DNA of 64,000 nt from an uncultured bacterium (GCA_937928085.1 CALFVU010000004.1:1-64000); one strand, 5' to 3'. Positions 9,743 to 20,505 are shown, counted from the first letter of the stretch. Notes: generated by a model not told the origin, from the letters alone. Made by a program: numbers and translations.

Positions 9743-10951
9743 TTACACGAGTTGTTTTTTGATTTTTCTTGAGGATCGTTTTCTGTAAATACTAACTTCT
9801 TTTTCTAATTCGGATAAATCTCTACAACGTATTGTCGCTTGATCTAAATCAATATATTTTTTTTTAGAAACTTCAATAAGATGATATTGATCTTTTACAG
9901 GATCCATCCCTACCATTTTTAGCAAATCATTTCCTGTAATTCCAAAGTTATATGAGGCTTTTGGTTTAATTTGAACTTTTTCCTTTTCTACCTGAATGAG
10001 TAGCATATCTAATAATTTACCTAAAGGATCATCGATCATAAGATTAGCTAATTGTCTATAAGCTGTCCAAATTCTTTCAGAAAGCAAGGTGATTAATTTC
10101 TCTGCCATAACTGATTGTTCTACAACTAATTTGTCAAAATTCTGTCTATTTATAGCAGCTAATTCACAGTCTTCAGCTGCTATTGCAGTTGCACTTCTTG
10201 GGCGATTATCAAGCAATGCCATTTCTCCAAAGATGTCTCCTTGTTTTAAAACAGCTAAAATGGTCTCCTTACCAGAGATCAACTTAGAAATTTTTACACT
10301 TCCTTTTTTGATGATATATAATTCATCTCCGGGTTCACTTTCGCAAAAAATAATTTGTTCTTTTTTATAAAAACGATTGATTTCATTTTTTGATACTTTA
10401 GGAGTTACTAAAGGTTTATTCATTTTTTGTAGATACATTTTGGCTTGACTAACGTTATTCCCTTTTGGACAATATTGAAGATATTTCTGAAAAGCATAAG
10501 CTGCATGTTCATATCTTTGACTGTTATACCATTCTGTACCTAAATCAAAAAGATGAGTAGGGTCTTCTTCGATATTATATTGTTGAGCACTTATATTCGT
10601 GATTGCGGTGTCGAATTCTCTTAATTTGATAGAAAAGGATCGAATGATTTTCATTGCAAGAGGAGTGCTTTTTGCAATTAATGTTCTAAACTGGGAATGA
10701 GGTACTTCTATTAATGCAGTAGGAAGTAATGTTATTGCACTCTCCATTCTTTTATGTCCAGTCATTGCTGTTTCTACACCAAAAAAATCTCCTTTGCCCA
10801 AAGTTTTTCTTTGCTCAACTCCAATCGTTAAAACTTCTCGTATAAGTTCTACCTGCCCTCTTTCGATGATATAAAAACTTCGGGGAGAAGGTTCTGTATT
10901 TTCCAGATATATATAGGCTCCTTTAGAAAAATTTTTTATTGAAATAGCCAT
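9743..10951 (-). CDS. CRP-like protein with two cyclic-nucleotide-binding domains and a TPR-like linker
   Basis: The first cNMP domain spans about residues 8-110 (ERGQVELIREV, GKGDFFGVETAM). A helical repeat follows (LFDLGTEWYNSQRYEHAAYAFQKYLQ, shaped like a TPR). The second cNMP domain (about 190-310) has YIIKKGSVKISKL, GDIFGEMALLDNRPRSATAIA, including the phosphate-binding FGEMALLDNRPRSA loop. The C-terminus (FGITGNDLLKMVGMDPVK) resembles the winged helix of CRP/FNR proteins, though weakly. I chose the ATG at 10951, which has AAGGA 4 nt upstream; an in-frame TTG at 10981 would add 10 residues. Proteins of this layout are common in Leptospira. It could be a cAMP-responsive regulator. Confidence 0.75.
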   Translation of the reverse strand: MAISIKNFSKGAYIYLENTEPSPRSFYIIERGQVELIREVLTIGVEQRKTLGKGDFFGVETAMTGHKRMESAITLLPTALIEVPHSQFRTLIAKSTPLAMKIIRSFSIKLREFDTAITNISAQQYNIEEDPTHLFDLGTEWYNSQRYEHAAYAFQKYLQYCPKGNNVSQAKMYLQKMNKPLVTPKVSKNEINRFYKKEQIIFCESEPGDELYIIKKGSVKISKLISGKETILAVLKQGDIFGEMALLDNRPRSATAIAAEDCELAAINRQNFDKLVVEQSVMAEKLITLLSERIWTAYRQLANLMIDDPLGKLLDMLLIQVEKEKVQIKPKASYNFGITGNDLLKMVGMDPVKDQYHLIEVSKKKYIDLDQATIRCRDLSELEKEVSIYRKRSSRKIKKQLV

Positions 10952-11125
10952 AAAGTCCTTATTTTTTTTAGATATCGACAAATTTTACAAAATAATATAA
11001 TTTTTATTTAAAGAATTCTTGTCAAGCATAAGAAACTTTCATAAAAAAAGGATAGTTTTTATTGTATCAAGAAAGATATATAAAAAAAGTTTTATAAAAT
11101 ATACATAGTAAAAAAGTTAGTATCT

Positions 11126-11623
11126 ATGGAAATTGTACTTTATGAACCTAAAATCCCACAAAATACTGGAAATATTATTCGACTTTCTGTTTGCATAAAT
11201 GCAAAACTCTCTATAGTAGGAACCATTCCTTTCTCTATGGATGATAGTTCTCTAAGAAGAGCAGGGCTCGATTATTATAAAGAAATTGAAATTCAAAGAT
11301 TTTTAGATTGGGAAGAGTACGAAAAGTATCTGGCAAAAGAGAAAAAAACCATAAAAGATATTGCTTTTTTTTCAAGATTTGCAAAAAAAATTTATACAGA
11401 TTTTCAATATAGTTTATCTTCGATTTTAGTATTTGGAAGTGAGACTACAGGTTTACCAAAATTTTTATTTGAAAAAATTTACAAAGAATGCCCGAATAAT
11501 CTTTTAAGAATTCCGGTTTCTAAACGATGTAGATCATTAAATTTAGCAAATTCCGTCTCCATTGCGGTGTATGAAGTCTTAAGACAAAACAATTTTTCTG
11601 GATTAGTTTTATATTGGGAGTAA
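11126..11623 (+). CDS. trmL: tRNA (cytidine/uridine-2'-O)-methyltransferase TrmL (SpoU family)
   Basis: 165 residues, the normal size for TrmL, which 2'-O-methylates the wobble nucleotide of certain tRNA-Leu. The trefoil-knot SPOUT motifs are clear: LYEPKIPQNTGNIIRL at the N-terminus, FGSETTGLP in the middle and LRIPVSKRCRSLNLANSVSIAVYE at the C-terminus. It is a single gene, divergent from the cNMP protein and convergent with rpiA. Confidence 0.93.
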   Translation: MEIVLYEPKIPQNTGNIIRLSVCINAKLSIVGTIPFSMDDSSLRRAGLDYYKEIEIQRFLDWEEYEKYLAKEKKTIKDIAFFSRFAKKIYTDFQYSLSSILVFGSETTGLPKFLFEKIYKECPNNLLRIPVSKRCRSLNLANSVSIAVYEVLRQNNFSGLVLYWE

Positions 11624-11878
11624 TGTTCAACCGTTAGTTTTATATTTAAGCATATTTTTATAAAAAAAATTATATCTGGCAATTTAAAAAAACTGTAGTA
11701 AAGAAATATTAAAAAAAACCTTAGGACAAAATACAATTATGATTAGCATTCGAATATTGGAATTCTTCATATTGTTTGAGTAATATAGTTCGTAATTATA
11801 GATCATTCGATGTTGGCATTTAAAAATGCACAATACCAAAAATAAAACTACATAAAATAACAGATGGAATCAATTCTA

Positions 11879-12574
11879 TTATTTCTTATATTGAACCTCT
11901 TCGCCTCCTACAATTAAGATATTAGGTTTATATAAAGCAAAAATTCCATTTTCTACAACACCTGGAATTGCATTGATTTTTATCTCTAACTCTTCTGGCT
12001 GGAAGTTTTCGAATTTTACATCCAAAATTAAGTGGCCATTATCAGTAACAACAGGTCCATCTTTTTTTTGTGCCATTCGAAGATTGACTTCTTTTGCATT
12101 TAAGGTAAAAAGCTTTTTTTTAACCACTTCTACCGCTTCGGGAATGATTTCTACTGGAACAAAAAATTTTTCTCCCAAATGACTTACTTTCTTAGAAGGA
12201 TCTACTATACAAATGAAATTTTTACTCATAGAATGTACAATTTTTTCTAGAGTATGAGCAGCTCCTCCTCCTTTAATAAGATTAAATTGTGGATCTACTT
12301 CATCTGCTCCATCTACAGAAATATCGATTTCATCAAAATATTGTATAGGTACTACTTTTATATGATATTCTTTTGCAAGTAAAAAAGATTGATAGGATGT
12401 TGTACAACACAAAACATCAAGATTTTCTTTTTGAATTTTTTCTCCTAAGAGTTTTATAAAAATTGCTGTTGTACTTCCTGTTCCTAAACCTATTGTTATA
12501 TGATCTTTTACAAACTGCAATGCTTTAAGTGCCGCATCTTCTTTTAGATTTAGGTTAGTATTAGTGTTCTTCAT
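11879..12574 (-). CDS. rpiA: Ribose-5-phosphate isomerase A
   Basis: 231 residues; interconverts ribose-5-phosphate and ribulose-5-phosphate in the pentose phosphate pathway. Family motifs are GLGTGSTTAIFI, ISVDGADEVD, LIKGGGAAHTLEKIV and VTDNGHLILDV, with the C-terminal PGVVENGIFALYKPNILIVGG. It is the last gene of a three-gene operon and its start overlaps meaB by 14 nt. Why a pentose-phosphate gene should be coupled to the mutase genes is not evident. Confidence 0.96.
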   Translation of the reverse strand: MKNTNTNLNLKEDAALKALQFVKDHITIGLGTGSTTAIFIKLLGEKIQKENLDVLCCTTSYQSFLLAKEYHIKVVPIQYFDEIDISVDGADEVDPQFNLIKGGGAAHTLEKIVHSMSKNFICIVDPSKKVSHLGEKFFVPVEIIPEAVEVVKKKLFTLNAKEVNLRMAQKKDGPVVTDNGHLILDVKFENFQPEELEIKINAIPGVVENGIFALYKPNILIVGGEEVQYKK

Positions 12575-13628
12575 AAAAATGTTCTTTAAATATCTTTAAA
12601 AAATTTTCGGAAGCCTCAAAAGGGGTAATTTCTTTGTTGATGATTTTTTGCTTTAATTTTTCGTAATCTTTCTGAAAAGCTTTTTTTATATAATCTTTAA
12701 AATTTTCCATAAAAGTTTGTTCAAACCAATATAAAGATTGTTGTTCTCTCTTGTATTCAAAATACGTTTTCTTTGCTAAAGGATGTAAATTAGTTTTTAC
12801 ATTATTTTCGAATAAATTTAATTTTTGATAAAACTCTGAAAATCCGGTTTTGTTAAGAGAAGAAATACAAATTACAAAAGGTTTCCAAAAATCATAGTTC
12901 ATAGAAAAGTAAGGAATGACTCTTTCTAAATCTGCTTTTGCTATTTTTGCTTTTGGTAATGTATCTCCATCAGATTTTGTAATTAAAATTCCATCGGCCA
13001 TTTCCATAATTCCTCGTTTCATTCCCTGAAGTTCATCGCCAGAATTGGGAAGTATCAACAATAAAAAAAAGTCCACCATAGAATGAACTAAAGTTTCACT
13101 TTGTCCAACACCTACTGTTTCTACAAGAATTCTATCGTATCCAGCAGCTTCGCATAAAAGAATCACTTCTCTTGTTCGCCGAGCAACACCGCCCAAAGTA
13201 CCTTTCGAAGGAGATGGTCTTATATAAGCATTTGCATTTTTTGATAAATTTTCCATTCTGGTTCGGTCTCCTAAAATACTTCCCCCAGATTTTTCACTCG
13301 AAGGATCTACTGCTAAAACTGCTACTTTGTGACCTTTTGAAATTAAATCTAAACCAAAAGATTCAATAAATGTACTTTTACCTACACCGGGTACACCGGT
13401 AATTCCAATTCGAAAAGAAGAAGTTTGTTTTTTTAAGCAAAACTGAATGATTCTAGATGCTAATTCTTTATCTTCTTCTCTCTCGCTTTCAATAAGAGTT
13501 ATAGCTTGACTTAAAATAGTTCTATTTCCTTTTTGAATTCCTTCTATATAATCTTCAAATTGAAGTTTTGGTTTATAAAATCGACGGATATCTAAATAAG
13601 GATTAATCATGGATGATTTTAAAGTCAT
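12561..13628 (-). CDS. meaB: Methylmalonyl-CoA mutase-associated GTPase MeaB (ArgK)
   Basis: 355-residue G3E-family GTPase that protects and reloads the adenosylcobalamin cofactor of methylmalonyl-CoA mutase. The Walker A is [13 protein letters not shown] (about 84-96), followed by [29 protein letters not shown] (Walker B region) and [14 protein letters not shown] (a variant of the NKxD base-specificity motif). It starts within the mutase stop (4-nt ATGA overlap) and overlaps rpiA. This position directly behind the mutase is the classical context and supports the assignment. Confidence 0.95.
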   Translation of the reverse strand: MTLKSSMINPYLDIRRFYKPKLQFEDYIEGIQKGNRTILSQAITLIESEREEDKELASRIIQFCLKKQTSSFRIGITGVPGVGKSTFIESFGLDLISKGHKVAVLAVDPSSEKSGGSILGDRTRMENLSKNANAYIRPSPSKGTLGGVARRTREVILLCEAAGYDRILVETVGVGQSETLVHSMVDFFLLLILPNSGDELQGMKRGIMEMADGILITKSDGDTLPKAKIAKADLERVIPYFSMNYDFWKPFVICISSLNKTGFSEFYQKLNLFENNVKTNLHPLAKKTYFEYKREQQSLYWFEQTFMENFKDYIKKAFQKDYEKLKQKIINKEITPFEASENFLKIFKEHFYEEH

Positions 13629-15799
13629 ACTGTAGTAGTTTGATGTTTAAACTTTAAAAGTAGCTCCACAAGTTGGATCGCACTCTGAGAAATCACTGTA
13701 CCGGGTCCAAAAATAGCTACCACTCCAGCTTTAAATAAAAGATCATAATCTTGATGTGGAATCACTCCACCAGCCACTACTAATATATCTTCTCTTTTTA
13801 ATTTTTTTAATTCTTCAATTAATTGAGGTATTAAAGTTTTATGACCACCCGCAAGACTTGATACTGCTAAAATATGAACATCATTCTCTACTGCTTGTTT
13901 TGCTACTTCTTCTGGAGTCTGAAACAAAGCCCCCACATCTACATCAAACCCTAAATCCGCATAACCAGTTGCTACAACTTTTGCTCCTCTATCATGACCA
14001 TCTTGTCCCATCTTTGCAATTAAAATTCTAGGTCTTCTACCTTCGAGTCGATGAAAAGTCTCTACTAGTTCTTTGGCTTTAGAAAAATTTGGATCTTCTT
14101 TTACTTCGGAAGAATACACGCCACTGATCAAACGTATGGGCGCATTATATCTACCAAAAACTTTTTCCATAGCATAAGAGATTTCTCCTAAAGTAGCTCT
14201 CTTTCTTGCTGCTTGCACAGCTAATTCTAATAAATTTCCTTTTTTCGTACTAGCACATTCAGTAATAGCATTTAAAGCTTCTTCTACCTCTTTCTGATTT
14301 CTTGTTGATTTAATTTTTTTTAGTTTTTCTATTTGTTTTTCTCTTACTTCGGTATTATCAATTGATAAAATTTCAATAGGTATTTCTTTATCTGCTTTAT
14401 ATCGGTTAACACCAACTATTACATCTTGTCCGGAGTCAATTCTTGCTTGTTTTCTTGCAGAAGATTCTTCAATTCTCATTTTAGGTAAGCCCTGTTCTAT
14501 AGCTTTTGTCATTCCACCTAATTCTTCTACTTCTTCGATTAGCCTCCAAGCTCTTCTTGCTAAAAAATGAGTTAAAGACTCTATATAATATGAGCCAGCT
14601 AAAGGATCAATAGCTTTTGTAATTCCTGTTTCTTCTTGTAAATAAATTTGTGTATTTCGTGCAATTCTTGCTGAAAAATCAGTAGGTAGTGCAATAGCCT
14701 CGTCTAATGCATTAGTATGTAGGGATTGGGTATGTCCAAGTGCAGCTGCTAATGCTTCTATACATGTTCGGATTACATTATTAAAAGGATCTTGTTCGGT
14801 TAGACTCCATCCCGAAGTTTGACAATGTGTTCTTAAAGCTAAAGATTTTTCGTCTTTTGGATTAAAAGTTTTTACAATTTTTGCCCATAGTAATCTTGCT
14901 GCTCTCATTTTAGCTATTTCCATAAAATGATTCATTCCAATAGCCCAGAAGAAAGAAAGTCTTGGAGCAAAATCATCAATATTGAGACCTGCTTTTATAC
15001 CGGTTCGTATATATTCCCAACCATCTGCAAGAGTATAAGCTAATTCTAAATCTGCAGTTGCTCCTGCTTCTTGCATATGATATCCACTAATACTAATAGA
15101 ATTAAATTTTGGCATATATTTAGAAGTATATTCAAAAATATCTGCGATAATCCTCATAGAAGCCTCTGGGGGATAAATATAAGTATTTCGCACCATAAAT
15201 TCTTTTAAAATATCATTTTGAATAGTTCCAGACAATTTTTCTTTTGGCACTCCTTGCTCTTCCGCAGCTACAATATAAAATGCCATAATTGGAATTACTG
15301 CTCCATTCATAGTCATAGAAACAGAAACAGTATCTAAAGGAATTTGATCAAAAAGGATCTTCATATCCTCAACTGTATCGATAGCAACACCCGCCATTCC
15401 TACATCTCCAGAAACACGAGGATGATCAGAATCATACCCTCGATGCGTAGGTAAATCAAAAGCGACCGATAGCCCTTTTTGACCTGCAGCTAAATTTCTT
15501 CTATAAAAGGCATTAGATTCTTCTGCAGTAGAAAACCCAGCATACTGTCGAATTGTCCAAGGCTGTAAAGTATACATCGTTGCATATGGACCTCTTAAAT
15601 AAGGAGGCTTTCCTGCAATAAAGTCTAGATGTTCTAGTGATTGTATATCTTTATGAGTATAGATACTATAAGTTAAAATTTTTTCGGGTGTAAGCCAGGG
15701 CTCGGGTATGGATTGATATAAAATGTCTTCAAGTTGTTTTTCTGTTAGTTTTATTTTTTGTTTTTTGGAATAAAAGATATTTTTAAAGTTAGGTCTCAT
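13625..15799 (-). CDS. Methylmalonyl-CoA mutase, catalytic (B12-binding) subunit
   Basis: 724 residues; adenosylcobalamin-dependent interconversion of methylmalonyl-CoA and succinyl-CoA. The N-terminal TIM barrel has [29 protein letters not shown] (tested in pieces: [13 protein letters not shown] is the family block), [13 protein letters not shown] and [21 protein letters not shown]-terminal cobalamin domain (about 590-715) has the DxHxxG motif [12 protein letters not shown] with lower-axial-ligand His602, then SSLAGGHKT and [12 protein letters not shown] lies 5 nt before the ATG. It heads the mutase-meaB-rpiA operon. A related subunit without the B12 motif is at 60742, so the enzyme may be a heterodimer, or this one may act as a homodimer. 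Confidence 0.95.
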   Translation of the reverse strand: MRPNFKNIFYSKKQKIKLTEKQLEDILYQSIPEPWLTPEKILTYSIYTHKDIQSLEHLDFIAGKPPYLRGPYATMYTLQPWTIRQYAGFSTAEESNAFYRRNLAAGQKGLSVAFDLPTHRGYDSDHPRVSGDVGMAGVAIDTVEDMKILFDQIPLDTVSVSMTMNGAVIPIMAFYIVAAEEQGVPKEKLSGTIQNDILKEFMVRNTYIYPPEASMRIIADIFEYTSKYMPKFNSISISGYHMQEAGATADLELAYTLADGWEYIRTGIKAGLNIDDFAPRLSFFWAIGMNHFMEIAKMRAARLLWAKIVKTFNPKDEKSLALRTHCQTSGWSLTEQDPFNNVIRTCIEALAAALGHTQSLHTNALDEAIALPTDFSARIARNTQIYLQEETGITKAIDPLAGSYYIESLTHFLARRAWRLIEEVEELGGMTKAIEQGLPKMRIEESSARKQARIDSGQDVIVGVNRYKADKEIPIEILSIDNTEVREKQIEKLKKIKSTRNQKEVEEALNAITECASTKKGNLLELAVQAARKRATLGEISYAMEKVFGRYNAPIRLISGVYSSEVKEDPNFSKAKELVETFHRLEGRRPRILIAKMGQDGHDRGAKVVATGYADLGFDVDVGALFQTPEEVAKQAVENDVHILAVSSLAGGHKTLIPQLIEELKKLKREDILVVAGGVIPHQDYDLLFKAGVVAIFGPGTVISQSAIQLVELLLKFKHQTTTV

Positions 15800-16042
15800 A
15801 AAGTCTCCAATACAATTTTTTTCTTGAATCTACTAATTTTAGCTTATTATATATTAGTAAAGAATTATTTATTCGATTAAAAGAAAGTTTTTTTAGTAAA
15901 ATCGTATGTAGATACTTTAAAATTGACTAAAATTTTTAACATTTAATATAAAATAGTTTACATACAAGAGTTAGTTTTTTTTATTACTAAAATCTTAAAT
16001 CTAAAAAATTGATAAAAAAAATCTGTGGCAAAGAGGTTAAGG

Positions 16043-17686
16043 ATGACTTCAACAAATCCAGCGTTCAAATTAAGAAAAGAAGGGAAATTTAAAGAAGCTG
16101 AAAAAGTAGCAAAAGAATATTTAGAAAAAGATCCGAATAATGAATGGAATAAAAAAGCTTATGGTTGGATCATATTCGATAAACTAAAAAATTCTTTAAA
16201 AAAACAGAGAAAATTAAGTAAATTTAATAAAATAGAAATTAAAGAATTTATAAGATTAGGTATTCCAATTCCAGACATTCTTTATACAAACATTTTAAAA
16301 ATTTTGATCAGATTCTATAGAAAAGGAGACAACTCAGCCTTATATCAAATTTATAGTATTATTAAAAATTTTCCAAGCGAAAATTTTTTTAAACCAGAAG
16401 ATTTTCAACGTTTGAGAAAGGGAAGAAATTACAGAAACTCATTAGTAGAAACCCTTGCATCATTACTTGCACGACATGCACTTAATATGAAAGACATTGA
16501 AGCTTTAGAGTTTTCTTTAAATTGGATTGAACAGATTCAGCCAAAATTCCCTGATAATGCAAACCTTCCATATTATAGAGCTCGAATTCTATTACAATTA
16601 GAACAATATGACAAAGCTATTCCAGTTTTACACAAACTTGTTGCAATAAAAAATGATTGGCATTTATGGGGATACTTAGGACAAGCTTATCAAAAGATTG
16701 AACCCAAAAAAGCACTTAGTTGTATTTGTAAGGCTTTAGTATTACAAAAAGATCCTTATCTAACAATTAAATTTCGTATACTTTTAGTGCAAATTTTATT
16801 TGAATTAAATCAAAATAAAGAAGCATCAAGCGAGGTAAAATATATATCTAAACTTTTAGAACTAAGAAATTTACCACCAAAAGAAGAAATAGAAAATTAC
16901 AAAGCCAATTCTAAATTTGTTCAAGATGCACCAGAAAAACTACCTCAATCTTTTTACGAAGAGAATGCGAATCTGATTGAACCTGATTATAATCATCTGG
17001 ATTTGATTCATGGTATAGTCGTAGATTCCAATCCAGAAAAAAAGAAAACAGCTTTTGTAGAAAATGGAATTATTTATTTAGGTGATTGGAATCAATTCCC
17101 GGAATTACAAAAATTAGTAAAAGGTCAAAAAACTGATTTTAGAGCTCTAAGAAGAAAAAATTATTTTGGTTTGGTAAAAAAAATAGAAAAAATTTATGAA
17201 TTTAATCCAAAAGAATTTCCTTTAATCATCGGAGTGTGGACAAGAGATCAGCAAAATAAAGAGAGGGGATTCTTTTATTCAGCAAATTATAAAAGAATAC
17301 CGATTTATGCAAAAGATATTGAAGGATTAAATGACAATATTAATGACATCGTAATAGGAACTTATTTTTTTACGTATCGTTCTTTCGAAAAAAGAAAATG
17401 GAAAAATAAAGAACTTTATTTTCTTCCTAAAGTAATGAAAGAAAAAGAATCAGAAATTATAATTCCTATGCAAGCAAAAATCAAATATATTGATCCTGAT
17501 AAAAAATACTATATAGCGGAAAACTCAAATCAAGAACAAGTTTTTATTCCCGGCCAGGTCATGATATACGATGCTATGGAAGGATATGAATTCTTATTTA
17601 ACGTTTACGAAGGATATGATAAAAAAAAGAAAAATAAAGCATATCGCGCTATAAGTGTTGCTAAAAAAATTTCACCCCAAACTTAA
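16043..17686 (+). CDS. TPR protein with C-terminal beta-rich domain
   Basis: I place the start at the ATG at 16043, with AGAGG 6 nt upstream; an in-frame GTG at 16025 would add 6 residues. The N-terminal half is built of TPR-like helix pairs (FKLRKEGKFKEAEKVAKEYL; YYRARILLQLEQYDKAIPVL; LWGYLGQAYQKI). The C-terminal ~220 residues look beta-rich, with two OB or cold-shock-like stretches (HLDLIHGIVVDSNPEKKKTA; AKIKYIDPDKKYYIA). The layout resembles TPR plus S1/CSD-like proteins reported in bacterial TOTE-type conflict systems, but that link is from memory and no partner genes are adjacent. It is a lone gene, closed by the hairpin at 17692. Confidence 0.6.
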   Translation: MTSTNPAFKLRKEGKFKEAEKVAKEYLEKDPNNEWNKKAYGWIIFDKLKNSLKKQRKLSKFNKIEIKEFIRLGIPIPDILYTNILKILIRFYRKGDNSALYQIYSIIKNFPSENFFKPEDFQRLRKGRNYRNSLVETLASLLARHALNMKDIEALEFSLNWIEQIQPKFPDNANLPYYRARILLQLEQYDKAIPVLHKLVAIKNDWHLWGYLGQAYQKIEPKKALSCICKALVLQKDPYLTIKFRILLVQILFELNQNKEASSEVKYISKLLELRNLPPKEEIENYKANSKFVQDAPEKLPQSFYEENANLIEPDYNHLDLIHGIVVDSNPEKKKTAFVENGIIYLGDWNQFPELQKLVKGQKTDFRALRRKNYFGLVKKIEKIYEFNPKEFPLIIGVWTRDQQNKERGFFYSANYKRIPIYAKDIEGLNDNINDIVIGTYFFTYRSFEKRKWKNKELYFLPKVMKEKESEIIIPMQAKIKYIDPDKKYYIAENSNQEQVFIPGQVMIYDAMEGYEFLFNVYEGYDKKKKNKAYRAISVAKKISPQT

Positions 17687-17691
17687 AATTC

Positions 17692-17725
17692 ATCCCATAA
17701 TTGAGTATAACCTCGATTATGGGAT
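17692..17725. terminator. Intergenic hairpin between convergent genes
   Basis: A 14-bp stem (17692-17705 with 17712-17725, one G-U pair) and a 6-nt loop lie between the convergent stops of the TPR gene and the phosphohexomutase gene. No long T-run follows on either strand, so it may be a bidirectional terminator or an mRNA 3'-end stabiliser. Confidence 0.6.
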
Positions 17726-17733
17726 AAGATATA

Positions 17734-19500
17734 TCAACCTGTTAAACCAGTGATAGTTAGAAAAATGCCCATTAAAGAGTTTAATTCATTTTCCAATTCT
17801 TTTTTTCTGACTTCTAATTCTTCTATACTTTGAGGTATTTCCTTTGAACTCAAACTAATATATACTTTTACTTTTGGTTCTGTACCCGATGGTCTTACAG
17901 TGATCATACCTTTTGGTTCTAACTCAAACTGTAACACGTCAGAAGGGGGTAGTATTTTAAAATAGGACGGATCTTCGGAATAATTGATGGTTTTATTTAG
18001 ATAATCATAAACTCGTACAATTTTTCGATCACCAATTTCTTTATTGATTAAATTCGAATTTCGTAATTTGGTTAAAATTTCTTTCATTCTTTTAAGACCG
18101 TCAAATCCTTTCATTGTAATTGATTTTAAATCTTCCAAATATAAACCATATTTAAGATAAATTTCATTTAAGTAATCCAATAAATTTTCTTTTTCGTCAG
18201 CAATAATACAAAGTAGTAATGTAGAAGACAAAGCATCTTTATCTCTTACAAAAGAAACTGGCAAATACCCGTAAGATTCTTCTCCTCCAAACAGAAATAC
18301 ATCTTTCGAAGAATTATAAATATCTCGATTTTCTTCGATCCATCGTAATTGTTGTGCTATGTATTTAAAACCTGTTAATACATCACGAATCATTACTCCA
18401 TTTTTTTTTGCTATCTCTTTTTGTAGTTCTGTTGTGACAATTGTTTTGAATACAAAATATCGCTTATTTTTCTGTAATGAATTTACCTTTTCGCATAAAT
18501 AAGCACAAAGAATACTTCCGATTTGATTTCCATTAAGGTAAATATATTCTCCATTTGAATTTTTAATACCTGCTCCCATACGATCAGCATCTGGATCTGT
18601 AGCAACAAACAAATCTGCTTGATTCGCTTCTGCTGTTTTTTTACACAACGCCAAAGCTTCTGGTTCTTCCGGATTAGGATATTTGACTGTTGGAAATTCT
18701 CCATCTGGTTCCATTTGTTCTTTGACTAAAATTACTTGAACTCCAAATTTTTCTAATAGATCGGGCAACCATTTTCCAGCTGTTCCATGCAAAGGAGAAA
18801 ATACTACTTTTAGAGATTTTTTTATTTTTTTTGCAAAGAAAACTTTATCAAATTCTTTATAGTAAGATTGTTTAATGTCTTCGCCAATCAAAATCACATT
18901 TTTTTTGAATATAGGATTTTCTTTATCAATAAAAGGGATATTCCAATCTGTGATAGATTCGATTTCTTTTTCCAGCTCTTGTTGTACATCTTCTACAATC
19001 TGAGATCCATCTTGCTGATATACTTTATATCCATTATATTCCGGTGGGTTATGAGATGCAGTGATCACCACACCGCCTGAAGCTTTTAGTTTTCTTATAG
19101 AATAAGACAAAATAGGCGTTGGAGTAACTTGATCAAATAAGTAAACTTTGATTCCTTTTGAAGCAAAAATGCCAGCAGTCACTAGAGAAAAATCATAACT
19201 TTTTCTACGAGAATCATAAGCGATTACAACTGAAGGATTAGAAAATTTTTTTAAAAGATAATTAGCAAACCCTAAAGTTGTTTTTCCCACAGTATATTCA
19301 TTCATTTTTCCAGGACCATTACCAAGAACACCTCTTAATCCTCCCGTCCCAAATTTTAATTCCGTAATATAACCAAAAACATCGTCGGATTTATCCCCGT
19401 TCAAATATCGATTAAATATTTTTGCCGCTTCTTCTCGAATAGGCAAAGGAAAACTCGGACTACACCAATCTAAAATTCTTTTTTTAATCAAATCTTCCAT
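17734..19500 (-). CDS. Phosphoglucomutase/phosphomannomutase
   Basis: 588-residue alpha-D-phosphohexomutase of the long (PgcA/PGM2-like) type, interconverting hexose 1- and 6-phosphates for glycogen, LPS sugars or glycolysis. The N-terminal substrate block has FGTGGLRGVLGNG; the phosphoserine loop is ITASHNPPEYNGYKVY (Ser in TASHNP); the metal loop is ATDPDADRMG; the sugar loop is GGEESYGYL; and the phosphate loop is VRPSGTEPKVKVY near the C-terminus. All catalytic loops are intact. It is a single-gene unit ending in the hairpin at 17692. Confidence 0.93.
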   Translation of the reverse strand: MEDLIKKRILDWCSPSFPLPIREEAAKIFNRYLNGDKSDDVFGYITELKFGTGGLRGVLGNGPGKMNEYTVGKTTLGFANYLLKKFSNPSVVIAYDSRRKSYDFSLVTAGIFASKGIKVYLFDQVTPTPILSYSIRKLKASGGVVITASHNPPEYNGYKVYQQDGSQIVEDVQQELEKEIESITDWNIPFIDKENPIFKKNVILIGEDIKQSYYKEFDKVFFAKKIKKSLKVVFSPLHGTAGKWLPDLLEKFGVQVILVKEQMEPDGEFPTVKYPNPEEPEALALCKKTAEANQADLFVATDPDADRMGAGIKNSNGEYIYLNGNQIGSILCAYLCEKVNSLQKNKRYFVFKTIVTTELQKEIAKKNGVMIRDVLTGFKYIAQQLRWIEENRDIYNSSKDVFLFGGEESYGYLPVSFVRDKDALSSTLLLCIIADEKENLLDYLNEIYLKYGLYLEDLKSITMKGFDGLKRMKEILTKLRNSNLINKEIGDRKIVRVYDYLNKTINYSEDPSYFKILPPSDVLQFELEPKGMITVRPSGTEPKVKVYISLSSKEIPQSIEELEVRKKELENELNSLMGIFLTITGLTG

Positions 19501-20139
19501 AAGTTCATCGCTTTTATATTTTTGATTTATTCAAGTCTTTTATTGATCAGTTTCTATTCTTTTTTTCGCTAAATGGATTTGTATTGACTATCAAATATCT
19601 ACACCTCCGATTTAAACTTGACCATAACTTCTTTAAAATATATTTTTTTATTTTTTTGTTGACTCTAATCTCATCTACTCTTATAAAACTCAATTTATAA
19701 AACTCAATTTATTTTGACTTCACATTCTACTTCAATTAGTATTTTTCGGAAAATCACAAATAAACCATCTTCTTCTTTATTTTAATAGAAAATTATTATA
19801 GCCTTTTATATTAAGAAAACTTGAGGTTCGTAAATGATGAAAAAAATCAACCATTTGAAATTATTTTTTAAAAAAAATTTCATTAAAAAATAAACTAAAT
19901 TTGCTTATCAATCCAAATGCTGTTTTCATTTCTTATATTTTAGTATTTTAGCTTTGATGATAATCAATTTTTTTTCGAAAAACTTTATAATATATCTTCG
20001 AAATTATTAAAAATGTATTTTTTTTTTAGTTAAATAAAACTAAGCCTTCAAATCAAATATTTTTAAACCCTAATAAGTAGGGAAAAAGTTAACGATATTA
20101 TTATTTTATTATATTATTATAGAAAACAATTTTGGAGTT
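19501..20139. other. Gene-poor AT-rich spacer
   Basis: About 640 bp between the phosphohexomutase and the small ribosomal protein. I see no credible ORF, tRNA or strong hairpin. The only feature noticed is a two-unit tandem repeat of 14 bp (ATAAAACTCAATTT) at 19683-19710. Promoters for the divergent phosphohexomutase gene must lie at its left end, but I cannot single one out. Confidence 0.5.
19683..19710. repeat. 14-bp tandem duplication
   Basis: ATAAAACTCAATTT is repeated twice exactly, head to tail, about 180 bp upstream of the phosphohexomutase start. It could be replication slippage in AT-rich DNA. Confidence 0.7.
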
Positions 20140-20235
20140 TTATTTTAGCTTTTTTTTATGACGATTCATTCTTCTCTTTTTTTTTCTTTTATGAGTTCTG
20201 ATCTTTCTTCTTTTACGCTTTTTCCCTGATGGCAT
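20140..20235 (-). CDS. AURKAIP1/COX24-domain (bS22/mS38-like) tiny ribosomal protein
   Basis: A 31-residue, extremely basic protein beginning MPSGKKRKRRKI with a central THKRKKKRR and C-terminal MNRHKKK. This matches the short bacterial AURKAIP1/COX24-domain proteins, relatives of mitochondrial mS38 and of the mycobacterial small-subunit protein bS22, which sit on the small ribosomal subunit. AAGGAG lies 8 nt before the ATG, strong support that it is expressed. It stands alone in an otherwise empty 1.2-kb stretch. At this length automated gene finders easily miss it. Confidence 0.85.
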   Translation of the reverse strand: MPSGKKRKRRKIRTHKRKKKRRMNRHKKKLK

Positions 20236-20505
20236 TCTTTATACTCCTTAATGAATTTAAAATTTTTTTGGTTTATCATGTAAAGTATTTTTTATGATTT
20301 AATTCAATATTTTTTTAGTATTAGAAAATTCCATAAAATTAAATCATATAAAGTTTTTATAAAATCATTTTTTAAATATCATCCATAAATTTTTTGTAAA
20401 AATGATTGGATTCTATCATAACTTTGTGATCAAAAAATTATAGATTTTTTTGCGTGAATATGTATTCGAAATAATATAAAAATTTAATGAATGCTATTTT
20501 TTTGT

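Noticed and set aside
11479-11736. Minus-strand frame overlapping trmL
   Set aside because: It is a shadow of trmL plus AT-rich spacer, dominated by Phe, Ile and Leu, with no motif.
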